From an uncultured SAR86 cluster bacterium (lineage in GTDB: Bacteria > Pseudomonadota > Gammaproteobacteria > Magnimaribacterales > AG-339-G14), in assembly GCA_902594855.1 (NCBI GenBank), contig CACJNS010000001.1, positions 354,696 to 418,695 of the forward strand: a stretch of 64,000 bases of DNA. The letters are read 5' to 3'. Shown here one piece after another: positions 50,001 to 59,969 of this stretch. The translations under genes were made by a program, and so were the position numbers. Positions within the stretch are counted from its first letter, which is position 1; each line of letters begins with the position of its first letter. The notes under the pieces were generated by a model that did no database searches, was not told the origin of the DNA, and saw only the letters and a program-made list of their open reading frames with translations.

Positions 50001-51580
50001 TTAACTTCTGGTGGGGTTTCGAAAGTATGATATGGAGCTGGCGATGCAACAGTCCACTCTAATCCCTTGGCGCCTTCCCATACTTCAGATGTAGCCTGTT
50101 TGCCGGCAAAAATGCTCTTAAGAATAATAAACAAGAAAAGAAGCTGAGTTAAACCAAATATGAATGCGCCAATTGAAATCACCATATTAAAATCTGCGAA
50201 TTGAAGCGCGTAGTCAGGAATTCTTCTAGGCATTCCTGCTAACCCAACAAAGTGCATGGGGAAGAAGGTAATGTTAACCGAAATAAAAGACATCCAAAAA
50301 TGAGTCTTCCCTAGAACTTCGTCATACATGTTGCCTGTCCATTTTGGTAACCAATAATAGACACCGGCAATTATTCCAAAGATGGCTCCTGGGACTAAAA
50401 CATAATGGAAATGCGCTACGACAAAATAAGTATCGTGGTATTGAAAGTCAGCTGGAGCTATTGCAAGCATCAACCCTGATAATCCACCGATGGTAAACAA
50501 AGCTACAAAAGCTATTGAAAAAAGCATCGGGGTCTCAAAAGAGATTGAGCCTTTGAACATTGTCGATAACCAATTGAACACTTTTACTCCTGTTGGAATA
50601 GCAATCAACATGGTTGTATACATAAAGAAAAGTTCACCCGCGATAGGCATACCAACTGTAAACATGTGGTGCGCCCAAACAATGAAAGAAAGAATAGCGA
50701 TTGATGCTATTGCATAAACCATTGATGTGTATCCAAAAATTGGTTTTCTTGAGAAAGTTTCAATGATGTGCGAGACAATCCCGAAAGCAGGCAGAATCAT
50801 GATGTAAACCTCAGGGTGCCCAAAGAACCAAAAGACGTGTTGAAATAAAACCGGATCTCCACCACCAGCGGCGTTAAAGAAACTGGTTCCAAAATGGATA
50901 TCCATAAGCATCATGGTTACAGCCCCCGCAAGAACTGGCATTACGGCAATAAGAAGATAAGCAGTAATCAGCCAAGTCCAGGTAAACAAAGGCATCTTCA
51001 TGAAAGTCATCCCAGGCGCTCTCATGTTTAGAATTGTGGTGATGATGTTTATAGATCCCATGATGGAAGATGCTCCCATTATGTGAACTGCAAAAATAAA
51101 GAAGGTTACTGTTGGCGGTGCATACGTAGTAGATAAAGGCGCATAGAAAGTCCAACCAAAGTTAGGGCCTCCGCCCTCCATGAAAAAAGTGGAAATTAAA
51201 ATTCCAAAAGCCACTGGTAGAATCCAAAAGCTTAAGTTATTCATTCTTGGTAAAGCCATATCTGGAGCGCCAATTTGCATAGGAATAATCCAGTTAGCCA
51301 AACCAACGAAAGCTGGCATGACCGCTCCAAAAACCATAATCAGACCGTGATTGGTCAGCATTTGATTATAAAATTCTGGAGAGACTATTTGGCTTCCAGG
51401 CTCAAATAGCTCGGCTCTGATAACCATTGCCATGGCACCACCTAAAAATAACATCAGAAAGCTAAACCAAAGGTAAAGTGTACCGATGTCTTTGTGGTTA
51501 GTAGTGTATAACCATCTAGTTATACCTTTTGCTGGGCCGTGATGATGATCATCTGAATGCGAATCTATTACTGCGCTCAT
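49997..51580 (-). CDS. ctaD: Cytochrome c oxidase subunit I
   Basis: 527 residues, twelve helices. Low-spin heme His in LTNHGLIMVFGAVMPAF (about 90-106), CuB and Tyr in FWFFGHPEVYIMILPAFG, the His pair in VWAHHMFTVGM, and both axial His residues in YFVVAHFHYVLV. These are the A-type heme-copper oxidase signatures, with an active-site Tyr-Glu in EVY. Lies between ctaC and ctaG. Confidence 0.98.
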   Translation of the reverse strand: MSAVIDSHSDDHHHGPAKGITRWLYTTNHKDIGTLYLWFSFLMLFLGGAMAMVIRAELFEPGSQIVSPEFYNQMLTNHGLIMVFGAVMPAFVGLANWIIPMQIGAPDMALPRMNNLSFWILPVAFGILISTFFMEGGGPNFGWTFYAPLSTTYAPPTVTFFIFAVHIMGASSIMGSINIITTILNMRAPGMTFMKMPLFTWTWLITAYLLIAVMPVLAGAVTMMLMDIHFGTSFFNAAGGGDPVLFQHVFWFFGHPEVYIMILPAFGIVSHIIETFSRKPIFGYTSMVYAIASIAILSFIVWAHHMFTVGMPIAGELFFMYTTMLIAIPTGVKVFNWLSTMFKGSISFETPMLFSIAFVALFTIGGLSGLMLAIAPADFQYHDTYFVVAHFHYVLVPGAIFGIIAGVYYWLPKWTGNMYDEVLGKTHFWMSFISVNITFFPMHFVGLAGMPRRIPDYALQFADFNMVISIGAFIFGLTQLLFLFIILKSIFAGKQATSEVWEGAKGLEWTVASPAPYHTFETPPEVK

Positions 51581-51594
51581 AGTCCTTCCGTGTA

Positions 51595-52731
51595 TTAAAG
51601 TTTGTTATTTTTATAATCCAAAATTTCTTTTGGAATTACGATTTCTCCGTCACCGCTAGCATCGTTACCCCACGCCTTCCTGGTATAGGTAATAACGGCT
51701 GCAATGTCGACTTCAGAAAGCTGTTCAGCATATGACTGCATAGCAGCACCTTGAACTCCTTCCATTAAAATTTCTATTTGTTTGGCTTTGTCATTTAGCA
51801 CAAGATCGCTTCCTGCTAATGCAGGGAATACTGGAGGTAATCCTTCCCCATTGACTTGATGACAAGCTACGCAATTGGTTTGGTAAACACCTTCTCCAAT
51901 TTCATAAAGTTCTTCTGTTGACCAAAGCTTTTCAGTTAGAAGCGCTTGTTGTATTTTTGCTTCTTTCTTCTCGTTTACCCAAAGTTCATAATCTTCAGGT
52001 GACACTGCCTTAACAACAACTGGCATGTACCCGTGATATTGTCCACATAGCTCAGTGCATTGACCTCTGAAAATTCCTTCTTCGTCTACTTGCGTCCAAG
52101 CTGTATTTATAAAACCAGGGATAGCATCTTGCTTAACCGCAAAATCAGGAACCCACCATGAGTGGATTACATCGTTAGCTGTGATTAAAAATCTGATTCT
52201 TTTATTAGTTGGTATGACTAAAGGCTCATCAACTTCCAAAAGATAGTTATCTGATTTGGGGGCAATGTTGTTTCTTTGATCTAAATCTGTGGATAGATTA
52301 CTGAAAAAACTTACTTCGTCTTCTAGGTACTCATACTGCCACTTCCATTGATGCCCAGTAATTAAAATATTGATGTCTCCTTCTGCGTCATCGTATGCAC
52401 GGATCATTGTGAAGGTTGCTGGAATTGCCATGACAGCCAAAATAACAGCAAATAAAACGGTCCAAGTCATTTCTAAAACTGGATGGTCATCAAATTGAGC
52501 TGGTTTGTCACCTTCTTTTTTTCTAAATGCAACTATGAGATAAACCATAAAGCCGAGCACTAATGCTCCAATGACCACGCATATCCAAAAGATAGTCATG
52601 TGCAGATCAAAAATTTCTCTGCTGAGGGCATTAACTCCCGGAGTCATATTCACGTCTCCCCAACCAGCAAAAAGTGGAAGGGATGCGCAACAGGTAATTA
52701 ATGCCGCAAAAATTCTTTTAATTAGTACCAT
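51595..52731 (-). CDS. ctaC: Cytochrome c oxidase subunit II with fused cytochrome c domain
   Basis: 378 residues. Signal peptide, two helices (about 42-68, 85-107), then the CuA domain with HSWWVPDFAVKQD and the binuclear centre CTELCGQYHGYMPVVV (Cys, Glu, Cys, His, Met). A C-terminal class I cytochrome c domain follows with TNCVACHQ (CxxCH, about 290-294) and Met ligand region GAAMQSYAEQL. The fusion makes this a caa3-type oxidase subunit. First gene of the operon; the leader before it has no clear promoter signature. Confidence 0.97.
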   Translation of the reverse strand: MVLIKRIFAALITCCASLPLFAGWGDVNMTPGVNALSREIFDLHMTIFWICVVIGALVLGFMVYLIVAFRKKEGDKPAQFDDHPVLEMTWTVLFAVILAVMAIPATFTMIRAYDDAEGDINILITGHQWKWQYEYLEDEVSFFSNLSTDLDQRNNIAPKSDNYLLEVDEPLVIPTNKRIRFLITANDVIHSWWVPDFAVKQDAIPGFINTAWTQVDEEGIFRGQCTELCGQYHGYMPVVVKAVSPEDYELWVNEKKEAKIQQALLTEKLWSTEELYEIGEGVYQTNCVACHQVNGEGLPPVFPALAGSDLVLNDKAKQIEILMEGVQGAAMQSYAEQLSEVDIAAVITYTRKAWGNDASGDGEIVIPKEILDYKNNKL

Positions 52732-52788
52732 TTAGTAATCTTTCTTTAAGGTAGGCTGCGTAATTTTACTTCAAAAGTATGTGGAAAA

Positions 52789-53625
52789 CTAACGCAAAGC
52801 CAATAAATTATTGGTCTTTGGAAGTTTTCCTGTCCAAGTTTCAAATGAAGCAGCTCCTTGCTCAACGAGCATCCCCCATCCGTCTGAAACTGATTGTGCG
52901 CCGTTGTTTTTAGCATCAATCATAAATTGGGTATCGGCCTGAGAGTAAGCTAAATCATAGGCTAGAGCGCAGTTACCATATAAAGATGGGTCTATCGGTA
53001 AGCTCTCATTTTCAAGGGTGGACATTGAAGTAGCGTTGATAATCAGGTCAAAAGAATGAAATTCATCCTGAATTGAATTAAAACTCGATGCTATAAGATT
53101 AGAATTTTTCCCTGATGACTGTCTGTATAAAGATAAATCCCTAACTAGTTCTTGAGCTTTTTCAAGAGTTCTATTCGCTATGCAAATGGTTTTCGGATTT
53201 AGATCTTGCAATCCAAAGGCAGCTCCTTTGGCTGCGCCTCCTGCTCCAAGGATTAAAATCTCTTTGCCGTAAAGATCAAATCCTAAATTTTGATTAATAT
53301 CCTTTGCTAAGCCAATGCAATCTGTATTATCTCCGACAATAATGTCGCCCTTCTTATATAAATTATTGGAAGCACCTATCATTTGAGATTTTGTTGAAGA
53401 ATCATTCGAATATTTCAAAGCTAATTTTTTAAAAGGCAGCGTGACGCTTAATCCGACACCAGACTTAAAAAAATCTTTAATAAAATTTTCGAAGTCTTCC
53501 TCATCTACTAAATATTTTCCAAACGAAATTTTAATTTTTTGCTGATCAGCAAAGTGGTGATGGATCTCTGGCGATCGACTATGTCTAATGGGATTACCAA
53601 CTACTCCAAATTTTAAACTCTTCAT
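52789..53625 (-). CDS. aroE: Shikimate dehydrogenase
   Basis: 278 residues from ATG 53625, which overlaps the tsaC stop by ATGA; the GTG at 53637 is rejected. Shikimate motif GVVGNPIRHSRSPEIHHHF (about 5-23), active-site Lys in LSVTLPFKKLAL, NTDCIG, and the NADP loop LGAGGAAKGAAFGL plus NRTLEKAQ. Reduces dehydroshikimate with NADPH in aromatic amino-acid synthesis. The tsaC-aroE order is common in gammaproteobacteria. Confidence 0.96.
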   Translation of the reverse strand: MKSLKFGVVGNPIRHSRSPEIHHHFADQQKIKISFGKYLVDEEDFENFIKDFFKSGVGLSVTLPFKKLALKYSNDSSTKSQMIGASNNLYKKGDIIVGDNTDCIGLAKDINQNLGFDLYGKEILILGAGGAAKGAAFGLQDLNPKTICIANRTLEKAQELVRDLSLYRQSSGKNSNLIASSFNSIQDEFHSFDLIINATSMSTLENESLPIDPSLYGNCALAYDLAYSQADTQFMIDAKNNGAQSVSDGWGMLVEQGAASFETWTGKLPKTNNLLALR

Positions 53626-54125
53626 TTTCTTATCCACTCCCCAGTTTCTAGATTTTGTATTGGAGTAGCGCCTCCGAAATTGCCGATCTCTCCCCTAATG
53701 AGCGTTACCTCATTTCCAAAAATCTTTGTTACTTCGTCTGCTGACATAGCAGGAGGGTCGTTAGAAATATTTGCTGATGTGCTAGTCAGCACCTTGCCAA
53801 TTTTTTCTGTCAGTTTTATCACTTCGGGATGAGAACTATGACGGAGGGCAACCAAATCAGAATTTCCTTTAATCCATTCTGGGACATTTTCATTTGCTCT
53901 GACAAGCCAAGTGTGAGGACCAGGCCACGGTCTTTTAAGTTTATCTATGTCTTGTTTATCAAGATGATTTATATATTTTTCAAAATGCTCAAAAACTCCA
54001 CTTATTAATATTAAGCCTTTGTCTATTGATCTTTTTTTTAACTCGCAAAGTTTAAAGACATCCTTTTTTGAGTCAGGATCACACCCTAGCCCATAAACTC
54101 CTTCGCATGGATAGGCATAGATCAT
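53622..54125 (-). CDS. tsaC: Threonylcarbamoyl-AMP synthase
   Basis: 167 residues, short at the N-terminus for the family (about 185). The strand AYPCEGVYGLGCDP is the YrdC start, then KRPWPGPHTWLV, VALRHSSHPEV and LTSTSANISNDPPA. Makes threonylcarbamoyl-AMP for tRNA t6A37. The first strand GxVIAYPTE is trimmed to MIYAYPCE. Thirteen bases after purE. Confidence 0.92.
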   Translation of the reverse strand: MIYAYPCEGVYGLGCDPDSKKDVFKLCELKKRSIDKGLILISGVFEHFEKYINHLDKQDIDKLKRPWPGPHTWLVRANENVPEWIKGNSDLVALRHSSHPEVIKLTEKIGKVLTSTSANISNDPPAMSADEVTKIFGNEVTLIRGEIGNFGGATPIQNLETGEWIRK

Positions 54126-54138
54126 TTTTAGTTTAGCT

Positions 54139-54615
54139 TTATTGATCCTCTAATAAGATTCTTTTTTGTTCTTCTCTTTGATCAGCTATTTTTTTAGCCA
54201 AATCTTGATCTCCAGTAGCAAGCATTTGAGCAGCTAAGTGGCCAGCGTTTACTGCTCCTGCCTTTCCAATGGCTACGGTTGCAACCGGAACTCCTCTAGG
54301 CATTTGAACGGTTGAGAAGAGAGCATCCAAACCATTTAAAGGTCCTCCATCTCCTGGAATTCCAATGACAGGCAAAGTCGTATGCGCAGCAATATTTCCC
54401 GATAAATGTGCTGCTAAGCCAGCAATTCCCACAAAAACTTTGGTGCCGTCCTTGATGGTAGTTTGAATAAATTCTTTAAGAGCCTCCGGCGTTCTGTGGG
54501 CACTCAGTACTTTAATCACTGAACCAATTTCATAACCATCCAATACTTCTTTAGTTGCTTCTGCCAAGGCCATATCAGACTTTGATCCCATCACAATTGC
54601 TACGCTATTAGTCAT
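54139..54615 (-). CDS. purE: N5-carboxyaminoimidazole ribonucleotide mutase
   Basis: 158 residues, family length. VAIVMGSKSDMALAEAT is the phosphate-binding start, SAHRTPEALKEF carries the catalytic His, and IGIPGDGGPLNGLDALFSTVQMP and GVPVATVAIGKAGAVNAGHLAAQ follow. De novo purine synthesis, class I (PurK-dependent) type; purK is not adjacent. Divergent from def. Confidence 0.97.
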   Translation of the reverse strand: MTNSVAIVMGSKSDMALAEATKEVLDGYEIGSVIKVLSAHRTPEALKEFIQTTIKDGTKVFVGIAGLAAHLSGNIAAHTTLPVIGIPGDGGPLNGLDALFSTVQMPRGVPVATVAIGKAGAVNAGHLAAQMLATGDQDLAKKIADQREEQKRILLEDQ

Positions 54616-54680
54616 AATTTTTAGATATTTAGTTTTTGTTAATTACCCACATATAATATATGCAAAGTAAATTTATAAAA

Positions 54681-55196
54681 ATGAAATTATTAAAGATTTT
54701 AGAATTTCCTGATCCAAGGCTTAGAACAAAAGCAAAGCCTGTTCAGGAAGTTACTAACGCCCATAAAGAATTGATCGAAAACATGATCCATACCATGTAC
54801 GAAAGTAAGGGCATTGGTCTTGCTGCTACGCAAGTAGACTTTCATGAAAGGATCTTGGTTATCGATATAAGCGAAGAAAGAGATGATCCTCAAGTATTTA
54901 TCAATCCCGAGGTAGAAATTCTGAATAAAGAAGAAAAGTCCGGTTATGAAGAAGGTTGCTTATCTGTGCCAGGTTTTTATGAAGAAATAATAAGACCTGA
55001 AAAAATTAAGGTCACCTACTTGGATAGAGATGGCAAGAAACAAATACTTATGCCAGAGGGTTTGTTGGCTGTTGTCATCCAGCATGAAATAGATCATTTA
55101 GAGGGTATCCTCATGGTCGACTACATATCAAACATTAAAAGACAAAGAATAAAACAGAAACTCCAGAAATCTGCTAAAGAAAAATTAGCTTCCTGA
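54681..55196 (+). CDS. def: Peptide deformylase
   Basis: Start placed at ATG 54681 (171 residues, MKLLKILEFPDPRL), as families start here; an in-frame ATG at 54660 would add 7 residues. Motif 1 GIGLAATQVD, motif 2 EEGCLSVPG with the Cys ligand, motif 3 QHEIDHLEG with the His ligands and Glu. Removes the formyl group from new proteins. Followed 3 bases later by fmt. Confidence 0.95.
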   Translation: MKLLKILEFPDPRLRTKAKPVQEVTNAHKELIENMIHTMYESKGIGLAATQVDFHERILVIDISEERDDPQVFINPEVEILNKEEKSGYEEGCLSVPGFYEEIIRPEKIKVTYLDRDGKKQILMPEGLLAVVIQHEIDHLEGILMVDYISNIKRQRIKQKLQKSAKEKLAS

Positions 55197-55199
55197 TAA

Positions 55200-56135
55200 A
55201 TGAAAATAGCTTTTGCTGGAACTCCAGAAATTGCCGCTACAATTCTTCAATCAATTATTGATAAAAAAGATCATCAAGTTGTATGCGTCATTACATCAGT
55301 TGATAAACCCTCAGGCAGAGGCAGAAAATTAAAGCCTTCGCCAGTAAAAAAAATTGCCTTAGAGAATAACTTAACCTTGATGCAACCTGATTCGCCCAAA
55401 TCTGAGGAATTCATCAATGAGTTTAAAAATTATCAATGCGATGTTCTTTTAGTGGTGGCTTATGGTCATATTTTGACTGAAGAATTACTCGAGACACCTC
55501 AATACGGGAGTGTAAATATCCATGCATCCCTTTTGCCAAAATACAGAGGAGCCGCACCCATACAAAGAGCTATCCTGAACGGCGATAAAAAAAGTGGACT
55601 GACTTTTATGAAGATGACGAAAGGACTTGATTCGGGACCTATGTCAAAACGGTTTGAAATTAAGATAGAAAAAGAAGACACCACTGCTGATTTAACATCA
55701 AAAATGGCTTCTATAGCCGCAAAAGAAGTAAATAAATTCTGTTCTGATTGGCCAAATTTAATTGATAGTTTGGAGGAGCAAAATGAAACAGATGCGTCTT
55801 ATTGTGCGAAGATTACGAGAAACGATGCAGTGATTAAGTGGTCTGATGAGGCCAAAAAAATTAGTAAGACTATTAACGCAATGTACCCTAACCCAATAAT
55901 ATCTATCGACGTTAACGGAGTTAGTATCAACCTTTGTAAGTCAAAGGTAAATAAAAAGTTAATTGGCGATCCAGGTGAAATAATTGAATTTAATAAAAAT
56001 ATTCTTGCTATAGGTTGCGGAGACTTTGCAGTGGAAATTACTGAGCTTTGCAGGACAGGAAAAAATAAACTTTCCATTAAAGATTTTTATAATGGTGCTC
56101 AAAAACTTTTGAAAGAAGGCGATATTATTTCTTGA
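55200..56135 (+). CDS. fmt: Methionyl-tRNA formyltransferase
   Basis: 311 residues. KIAFAGTPEIAATIL start, VVAYGHILTEELL, active-site NIHASLLPKYRGAAPIQRAI (about 104-123) and C-terminal OB-like domain. Formylates initiator Met-tRNA. In many relatives rsmB (16S methyltransferase) lies next, but here trkA follows after 48 bases. def-fmt pairing is intact. Confidence 0.96.
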   Translation: MKIAFAGTPEIAATILQSIIDKKDHQVVCVITSVDKPSGRGRKLKPSPVKKIALENNLTLMQPDSPKSEEFINEFKNYQCDVLLVVAYGHILTEELLETPQYGSVNIHASLLPKYRGAAPIQRAILNGDKKSGLTFMKMTKGLDSGPMSKRFEIKIEKEDTTADLTSKMASIAAKEVNKFCSDWPNLIDSLEEQNETDASYCAKITRNDAVIKWSDEAKKISKTINAMYPNPIISIDVNGVSINLCKSKVNKKLIGDPGEIIEFNKNILAIGCGDFAVEITELCRTGKNKLSIKDFYNGAQKLLKEGDIIS

Positions 56136-56183
56136 ATATTAGGTGTATAAATATCAATAAAGTTTTAGTTAAAAAGAAATAAA

Positions 56184-57542
56184 TTGGAAATTTTAATTCT
56201 CGGAGCTGGCCAAGTTGGCACTGAATTATCTGAGCTCCTTACAAATGATGGTCATAACATTACCATTGTTGATACAGAAGCTGATCGACTTCAAAAAGCC
56301 TCCTCTCACATAGATTTAAAAACTGTGGAGGGCAATGCTTCCTATCCTAAAGTTTTAGAGCAAGCCGATATTAACAATATAGATGTTGCTGTTGCGATGA
56401 TGGAATCTGATGAGGTGAATATTATTGCCTGCCAGATGATAAAACTCCTCAATAACAATACAAAAACAATGGCAAGAATTCGTACCTACGAGTACTTAAA
56501 AGGCAAGGGGAAACAAATTGTCGAAGGAGAACAAGGTATAGACGTCATTATTAGTCCAGAGGAATTAATAACTGCGCAAATTTGTAGGCTTATTGAAAAT
56601 CCTGGAGCTACACAGATCATGGATTTTGCCAACGGTCAAGTATCCATGGTTTCAGTGAAAGCCAAGGAAGGCGCCCCAATAACAGGTCACAAAGTAGCAG
56701 AGCTAAGACAGCATATTCCCAAGGTTGATACGAGAATTGCAGCAATTTATAGGGAGGACAAAGTTATAGCTCCAAAAGGAGATGACATAGTTGAAACAGG
56801 AGACGAAGTATTCTTCATAACAGAATCAAGGGATATAAAGAAAGTTATATCTGAGCTTCGAATGAAAGAAATAGCTTCAAAAACAATCATGATTGCTGGA
56901 GGAGGAAGAATAGGAAGAAGACTTGCTGAATCTTTAGAAGGAAAATTCGATCTTAAGATAATTGAAATCAATAAAGATAGGTGTATTTATTTATCAGAAA
57001 AATTGGATTCCTCTTTAGTTCTGAATGGCGATTCATCAGATAGCGCTCTACTTGAGGAAGAAAATATTGAAAAAACTGATTTCTTTTGCTCTGTTACCGA
57101 TGATGATGAAGCGAATGTAATGTCTTCAATGTTGGCTAAAAAGATGGGTGCTAAAAAATCACTATCCTTGGTTAATAAAAATGCATACTTAGATCTTATC
57201 TCGAAGGAACAAATAGATATCACAATTAATCCCTCAGAAATAACTATTGGATCAATTTTAGAAAATTTGTCTGATGAAACACAATTGAAAACATACTCTT
57301 TTAAAAGAAAAGGCGAAGCAGTTGAACTAATTGCAACATCAAGAAATGGTTACCCAGGAGTTGTTGGGAAACAAATTGATGAGATAGAACTGCCTAAAGG
57401 ATGTGTAATTGGGGCTATTTTCTCTGAAAATGCTATTAAGATCGCTCATCATGACACTAAAATCAATGAAAACGATCATCTAATTACTTTTATAGCTGAT
57501 AAAAAGAATCTTGAAGAAGTAACAGATATAATTTGTTCATAA
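56184..57542 (+). CDS. trkA: Trk potassium uptake protein TrkA (NAD-binding regulator)
   Basis: 452 residues from TTG 56184. Two RCK halves: ILILGAGQVGTELSELL (about 3-19) and MIAGGGRIGRRLAESL (about 236-251) are NAD loops, each followed by a TrkA_C domain. Peripheral gating subunit of the TrkH channel. Gene pair trkA-trkH is kept with an 10-base gap. Confidence 0.95.
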   Translation: MEILILGAGQVGTELSELLTNDGHNITIVDTEADRLQKASSHIDLKTVEGNASYPKVLEQADINNIDVAVAMMESDEVNIIACQMIKLLNNNTKTMARIRTYEYLKGKGKQIVEGEQGIDVIISPEELITAQICRLIENPGATQIMDFANGQVSMVSVKAKEGAPITGHKVAELRQHIPKVDTRIAAIYREDKVIAPKGDDIVETGDEVFFITESRDIKKVISELRMKEIASKTIMIAGGGRIGRRLAESLEGKFDLKIIEINKDRCIYLSEKLDSSLVLNGDSSDSALLEEENIEKTDFFCSVTDDDEANVMSSMLAKKMGAKKSLSLVNKNAYLDLISKEQIDITINPSEITIGSILENLSDETQLKTYSFKRKGEAVELIATSRNGYPGVVGKQIDEIELPKGCVIGAIFSENAIKIAHHDTKINENDHLITFIADKKNLEEVTDIICS

Positions 57543-57552
57543 ATAGAATTTA

Positions 57553-59004
57553 ATGAAAGTTAGACCCATTTTAAACCTTTTAGGCATAGGTTTAGTGTAT
57601 TTTTCTTTTTTTCAGCTGCTGCCAATAGCAATCTCCTTAATTTATGAGGAAAATAATTTTACTGATTATTCTGGAGCCTTTTTTATAACTCTTATTACGG
57701 GAATAGCCTTTTGGGTAGCTACCTATAAAGAAAAACAAGAAACAATTCGAATAAAAGAAGGATTCATCCTAACTGTTGCCTTTTGGGTCTTATTTACCGT
57801 TTTTGCATCTTTACCTTTCCTTTTGAGCTCAACACACGATTTCTCTATTGTAGATGCCTATTTTGAGACAACATCAGCCCTTACAACCACTGGATCTACA
57901 GTATTGGTTGGCCTGGAATCGTATAGTAAGTCCTTACTATTCTATAGAGCCCTATTACAGTGGCTTGGGGGAATGGGAATAATTGTATTAGCAGTAGCAA
58001 TCTTTCCATTATTGGGAGTTGGAGGTATGCAATTATATAAAAACGAGGGCTCTGGAGTGATGGGAGACAATAAATTGAGGCCCAAAATTGCAGAAACAGC
58101 TAAATCTTTATGGTTTATTTACCTAATTTTGACTTTAAGCTGTTGTTTTTGTTACTTTTTTTCAGGTATGAGCCTCTTTGATGCTGTAACTCACTCCTTT
58201 ACAACGGTAGCCATTGGTGGATTTTCAAATTACGACGAGAGTTTTGCCTATTTTGATAGTAATGCAATCTATATGGTCTCAATAATATTTATGTTTCTTT
58301 CAGGGGCTAATTTTTCCCTTCATTTCCTTGCCTATACAAAGTTAAACCCTAAGTACTACTTTCAAGATTCAGAATTTAAGTTTTATGGCACCGTCATTCT
58401 TTCTGCTTTTCTTTTAATAACTGTTGCGATGATTTATTACGGATCAACAAATAACTTTGACTTAATTGTTACTACCGCTTTTCAAACAGTTTCTTTTGCA
58501 ACCACAACAGGTTATGTAAATTCAGATTACTATCTATGGCCTTCTTTTATTCCTTTCATGCTTTTGATGCTAGGAGTAATCGGAGCTTGTGCTGGCTCTA
58601 CAGGCGGTGGAATAAAAATGATCAGGGTTTTAGTTCTCTATAAACAAGGCAGAAGAGAACTTAAAAAATTGACTCATCCACAATCGGTTGTTCCAGTGAA
58701 AATTGGTGGGAAAATTCTTCAGCCCGAAATAGCGGAATCGGTTTGGGGTTTCTTTTCTGTGTACATATTGGCTTACGTTTTTCTTACAACGTTTATGCTT
58801 TTATATGGCTCAGATTTCATTACCGCATTTTCTGCAGTTGGTGCATCAATAAATAATTTAGGTCCTGGATTGGGAGATGTTTCTCAGAATTATAGCTCTT
58901 TGAATGATATCTCTAAAATAACTTTATCCTTTTCTATGATACTAGGAAGATTAGAAATTTATACGCTTCTTGTCTTACTAACTCCCTTCTTTTGGAAAAG
59001 CTAA
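57553..59004 (+). CDS. trkH: Trk potassium transporter subunit TrkH
   Basis: 483 residues, SKT-family with about ten helices. Filter-like loops: TSALTTTGSTVLVGLE, TTVAIGGFSNYDES, TVSFATTTGYVNSDYY and GASINNLGPGLGDVS, and the central GACAGSTGGGIKMIRV after which RRELKKL is basic. Forms the K+ channel with TrkA. Its stop lies 18 bases from the convergent acyltransferase stop. Confidence 0.95.
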   Translation: MKVRPILNLLGIGLVYFSFFQLLPIAISLIYEENNFTDYSGAFFITLITGIAFWVATYKEKQETIRIKEGFILTVAFWVLFTVFASLPFLLSSTHDFSIVDAYFETTSALTTTGSTVLVGLESYSKSLLFYRALLQWLGGMGIIVLAVAIFPLLGVGGMQLYKNEGSGVMGDNKLRPKIAETAKSLWFIYLILTLSCCFCYFFSGMSLFDAVTHSFTTVAIGGFSNYDESFAYFDSNAIYMVSIIFMFLSGANFSLHFLAYTKLNPKYYFQDSEFKFYGTVILSAFLLITVAMIYYGSTNNFDLIVTTAFQTVSFATTTGYVNSDYYLWPSFIPFMLLMLGVIGACAGSTGGGIKMIRVLVLYKQGRRELKKLTHPQSVVPVKIGGKILQPEIAESVWGFFSVYILAYVFLTTFMLLYGSDFITAFSAVGASINNLGPGLGDVSQNYSSLNDISKITLSFSMILGRLEIYTLLVLLTPFFWKS

Positions 59005-59022
59005 GTAAGCACTTACTATCTT

Positions 59023-59886
59023 TTAAACGTAATCAATATAACCTTTAAATCTTTTGTATTCCCATGCATATTGTTCAGGGGAAACAAGGATATCTTCTTC
59101 CAAAACTTTATTCATTGACTCTAGAGACTCAGTAACATCATCAGAAAAAAAGTTCTCCCCCACCTCTCTTATATTAATTTGATATCCATCTTTTCCAAGC
59201 GTACAACTGCAATAAATGACATTACAGTCAGTTCTTTTGGCGATATTTGAGATTAATGAATTGGTGTAGCAAGCATTGCCAAAAAAATTAGCAGTGTGTC
59301 GATTTTTGTTTTTTGGGACCTGATCGACTGCCATTGCTATCGTTCCTTTATTGTTGATGTGTTCGAGCAAAAGTTTAGTGCTTTTAAAGCCTATGCCAAT
59401 CATCTTTGCTCCATAATTTTGTCTTCCGCTTTTTACAAGATTATTAACGGTTTTATTTTTTACTTTTGTAAACGGAATAATAAGATTTTCAGCTTTATGT
59501 GCCATCCATGAAATTAATAATTCCATATTACCAATATGACTTGAAATGATTATCAGACCTTTGTCTTCACCTAATAATGAATCAAATTTACTTTCATTAT
59601 TAACTTTAGAAATTAGAGGGTAAATTTTTCTAGAAAAATCCCTTGAATTTGACCAAACATAAATAGCTTCCATTAAAGATAAAGATGTTTGCCTTACACT
59701 GCTTCTTGATAAATCACCAATCTCTTCTTTAGTTTTGCTTTTAAAGACATGTTTAAGATTAGTTGAGCTTGTTTTAAGACTTTTAGAGTTAGAAAAAACC
59801 ATCAAAAAACCTAAAAATGACCCAAAAGCTTGAAAAACTCTAAATGGGGCAATTTTAGCCAAAAAAAACAGTATTTTTATGAACAT
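59023..59886 (-). CDS. LpxL/HtrB-like lipid A acyltransferase
   Basis: 287 residues. One N-terminal hydrophobic anchor, catalytic HX4E in SSHIGNMELLISWM, VDQVPKNKNRHTANFFG, and the C-terminal PEQYAWEYKRFKG, all LpxL/M family. It transfers an acyl chain to lipid A or a related glycolipid. Ordered between trkH and the glycyl-tRNA synthetase, as related proteins are in Pseudomonas. Confidence 0.88.
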   Translation of the reverse strand: MFIKILFFLAKIAPFRVFQAFGSFLGFLMVFSNSKSLKTSSTNLKHVFKSKTKEEIGDLSRSSVRQTSLSLMEAIYVWSNSRDFSRKIYPLISKVNNESKFDSLLGEDKGLIIISSHIGNMELLISWMAHKAENLIIPFTKVKNKTVNNLVKSGRQNYGAKMIGIGFKSTKLLLEHINNKGTIAMAVDQVPKNKNRHTANFFGNACYTNSLISNIAKRTDCNVIYCSCTLGKDGYQINIREVGENFFSDDVTESLESMNKVLEEDILVSPEQYAWEYKRFKGYIDYV

Positions 59887-59969
59887 TTCAGTCCATTATA
59901 TTCAACATTCAAGTAGAATTAGTAAGAAATCAGTCTATTTTATTGAATCTAACCCGGATCATCGTATAA

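Noticed and set aside
53626..53637. GTG start for aroE at 53637
   Set aside because: The ATG at 53625 overlaps the tsaC stop as ATGA and gives the usual N-terminus, so it is preferred.
59004..59017. AGTAAG-CA-CTTACT palindrome between trkH and the acyltransferase as a terminator
   Set aside because: The stem is short, the loop too tight and only a brief T run follows; it could be chance around the stop codon.
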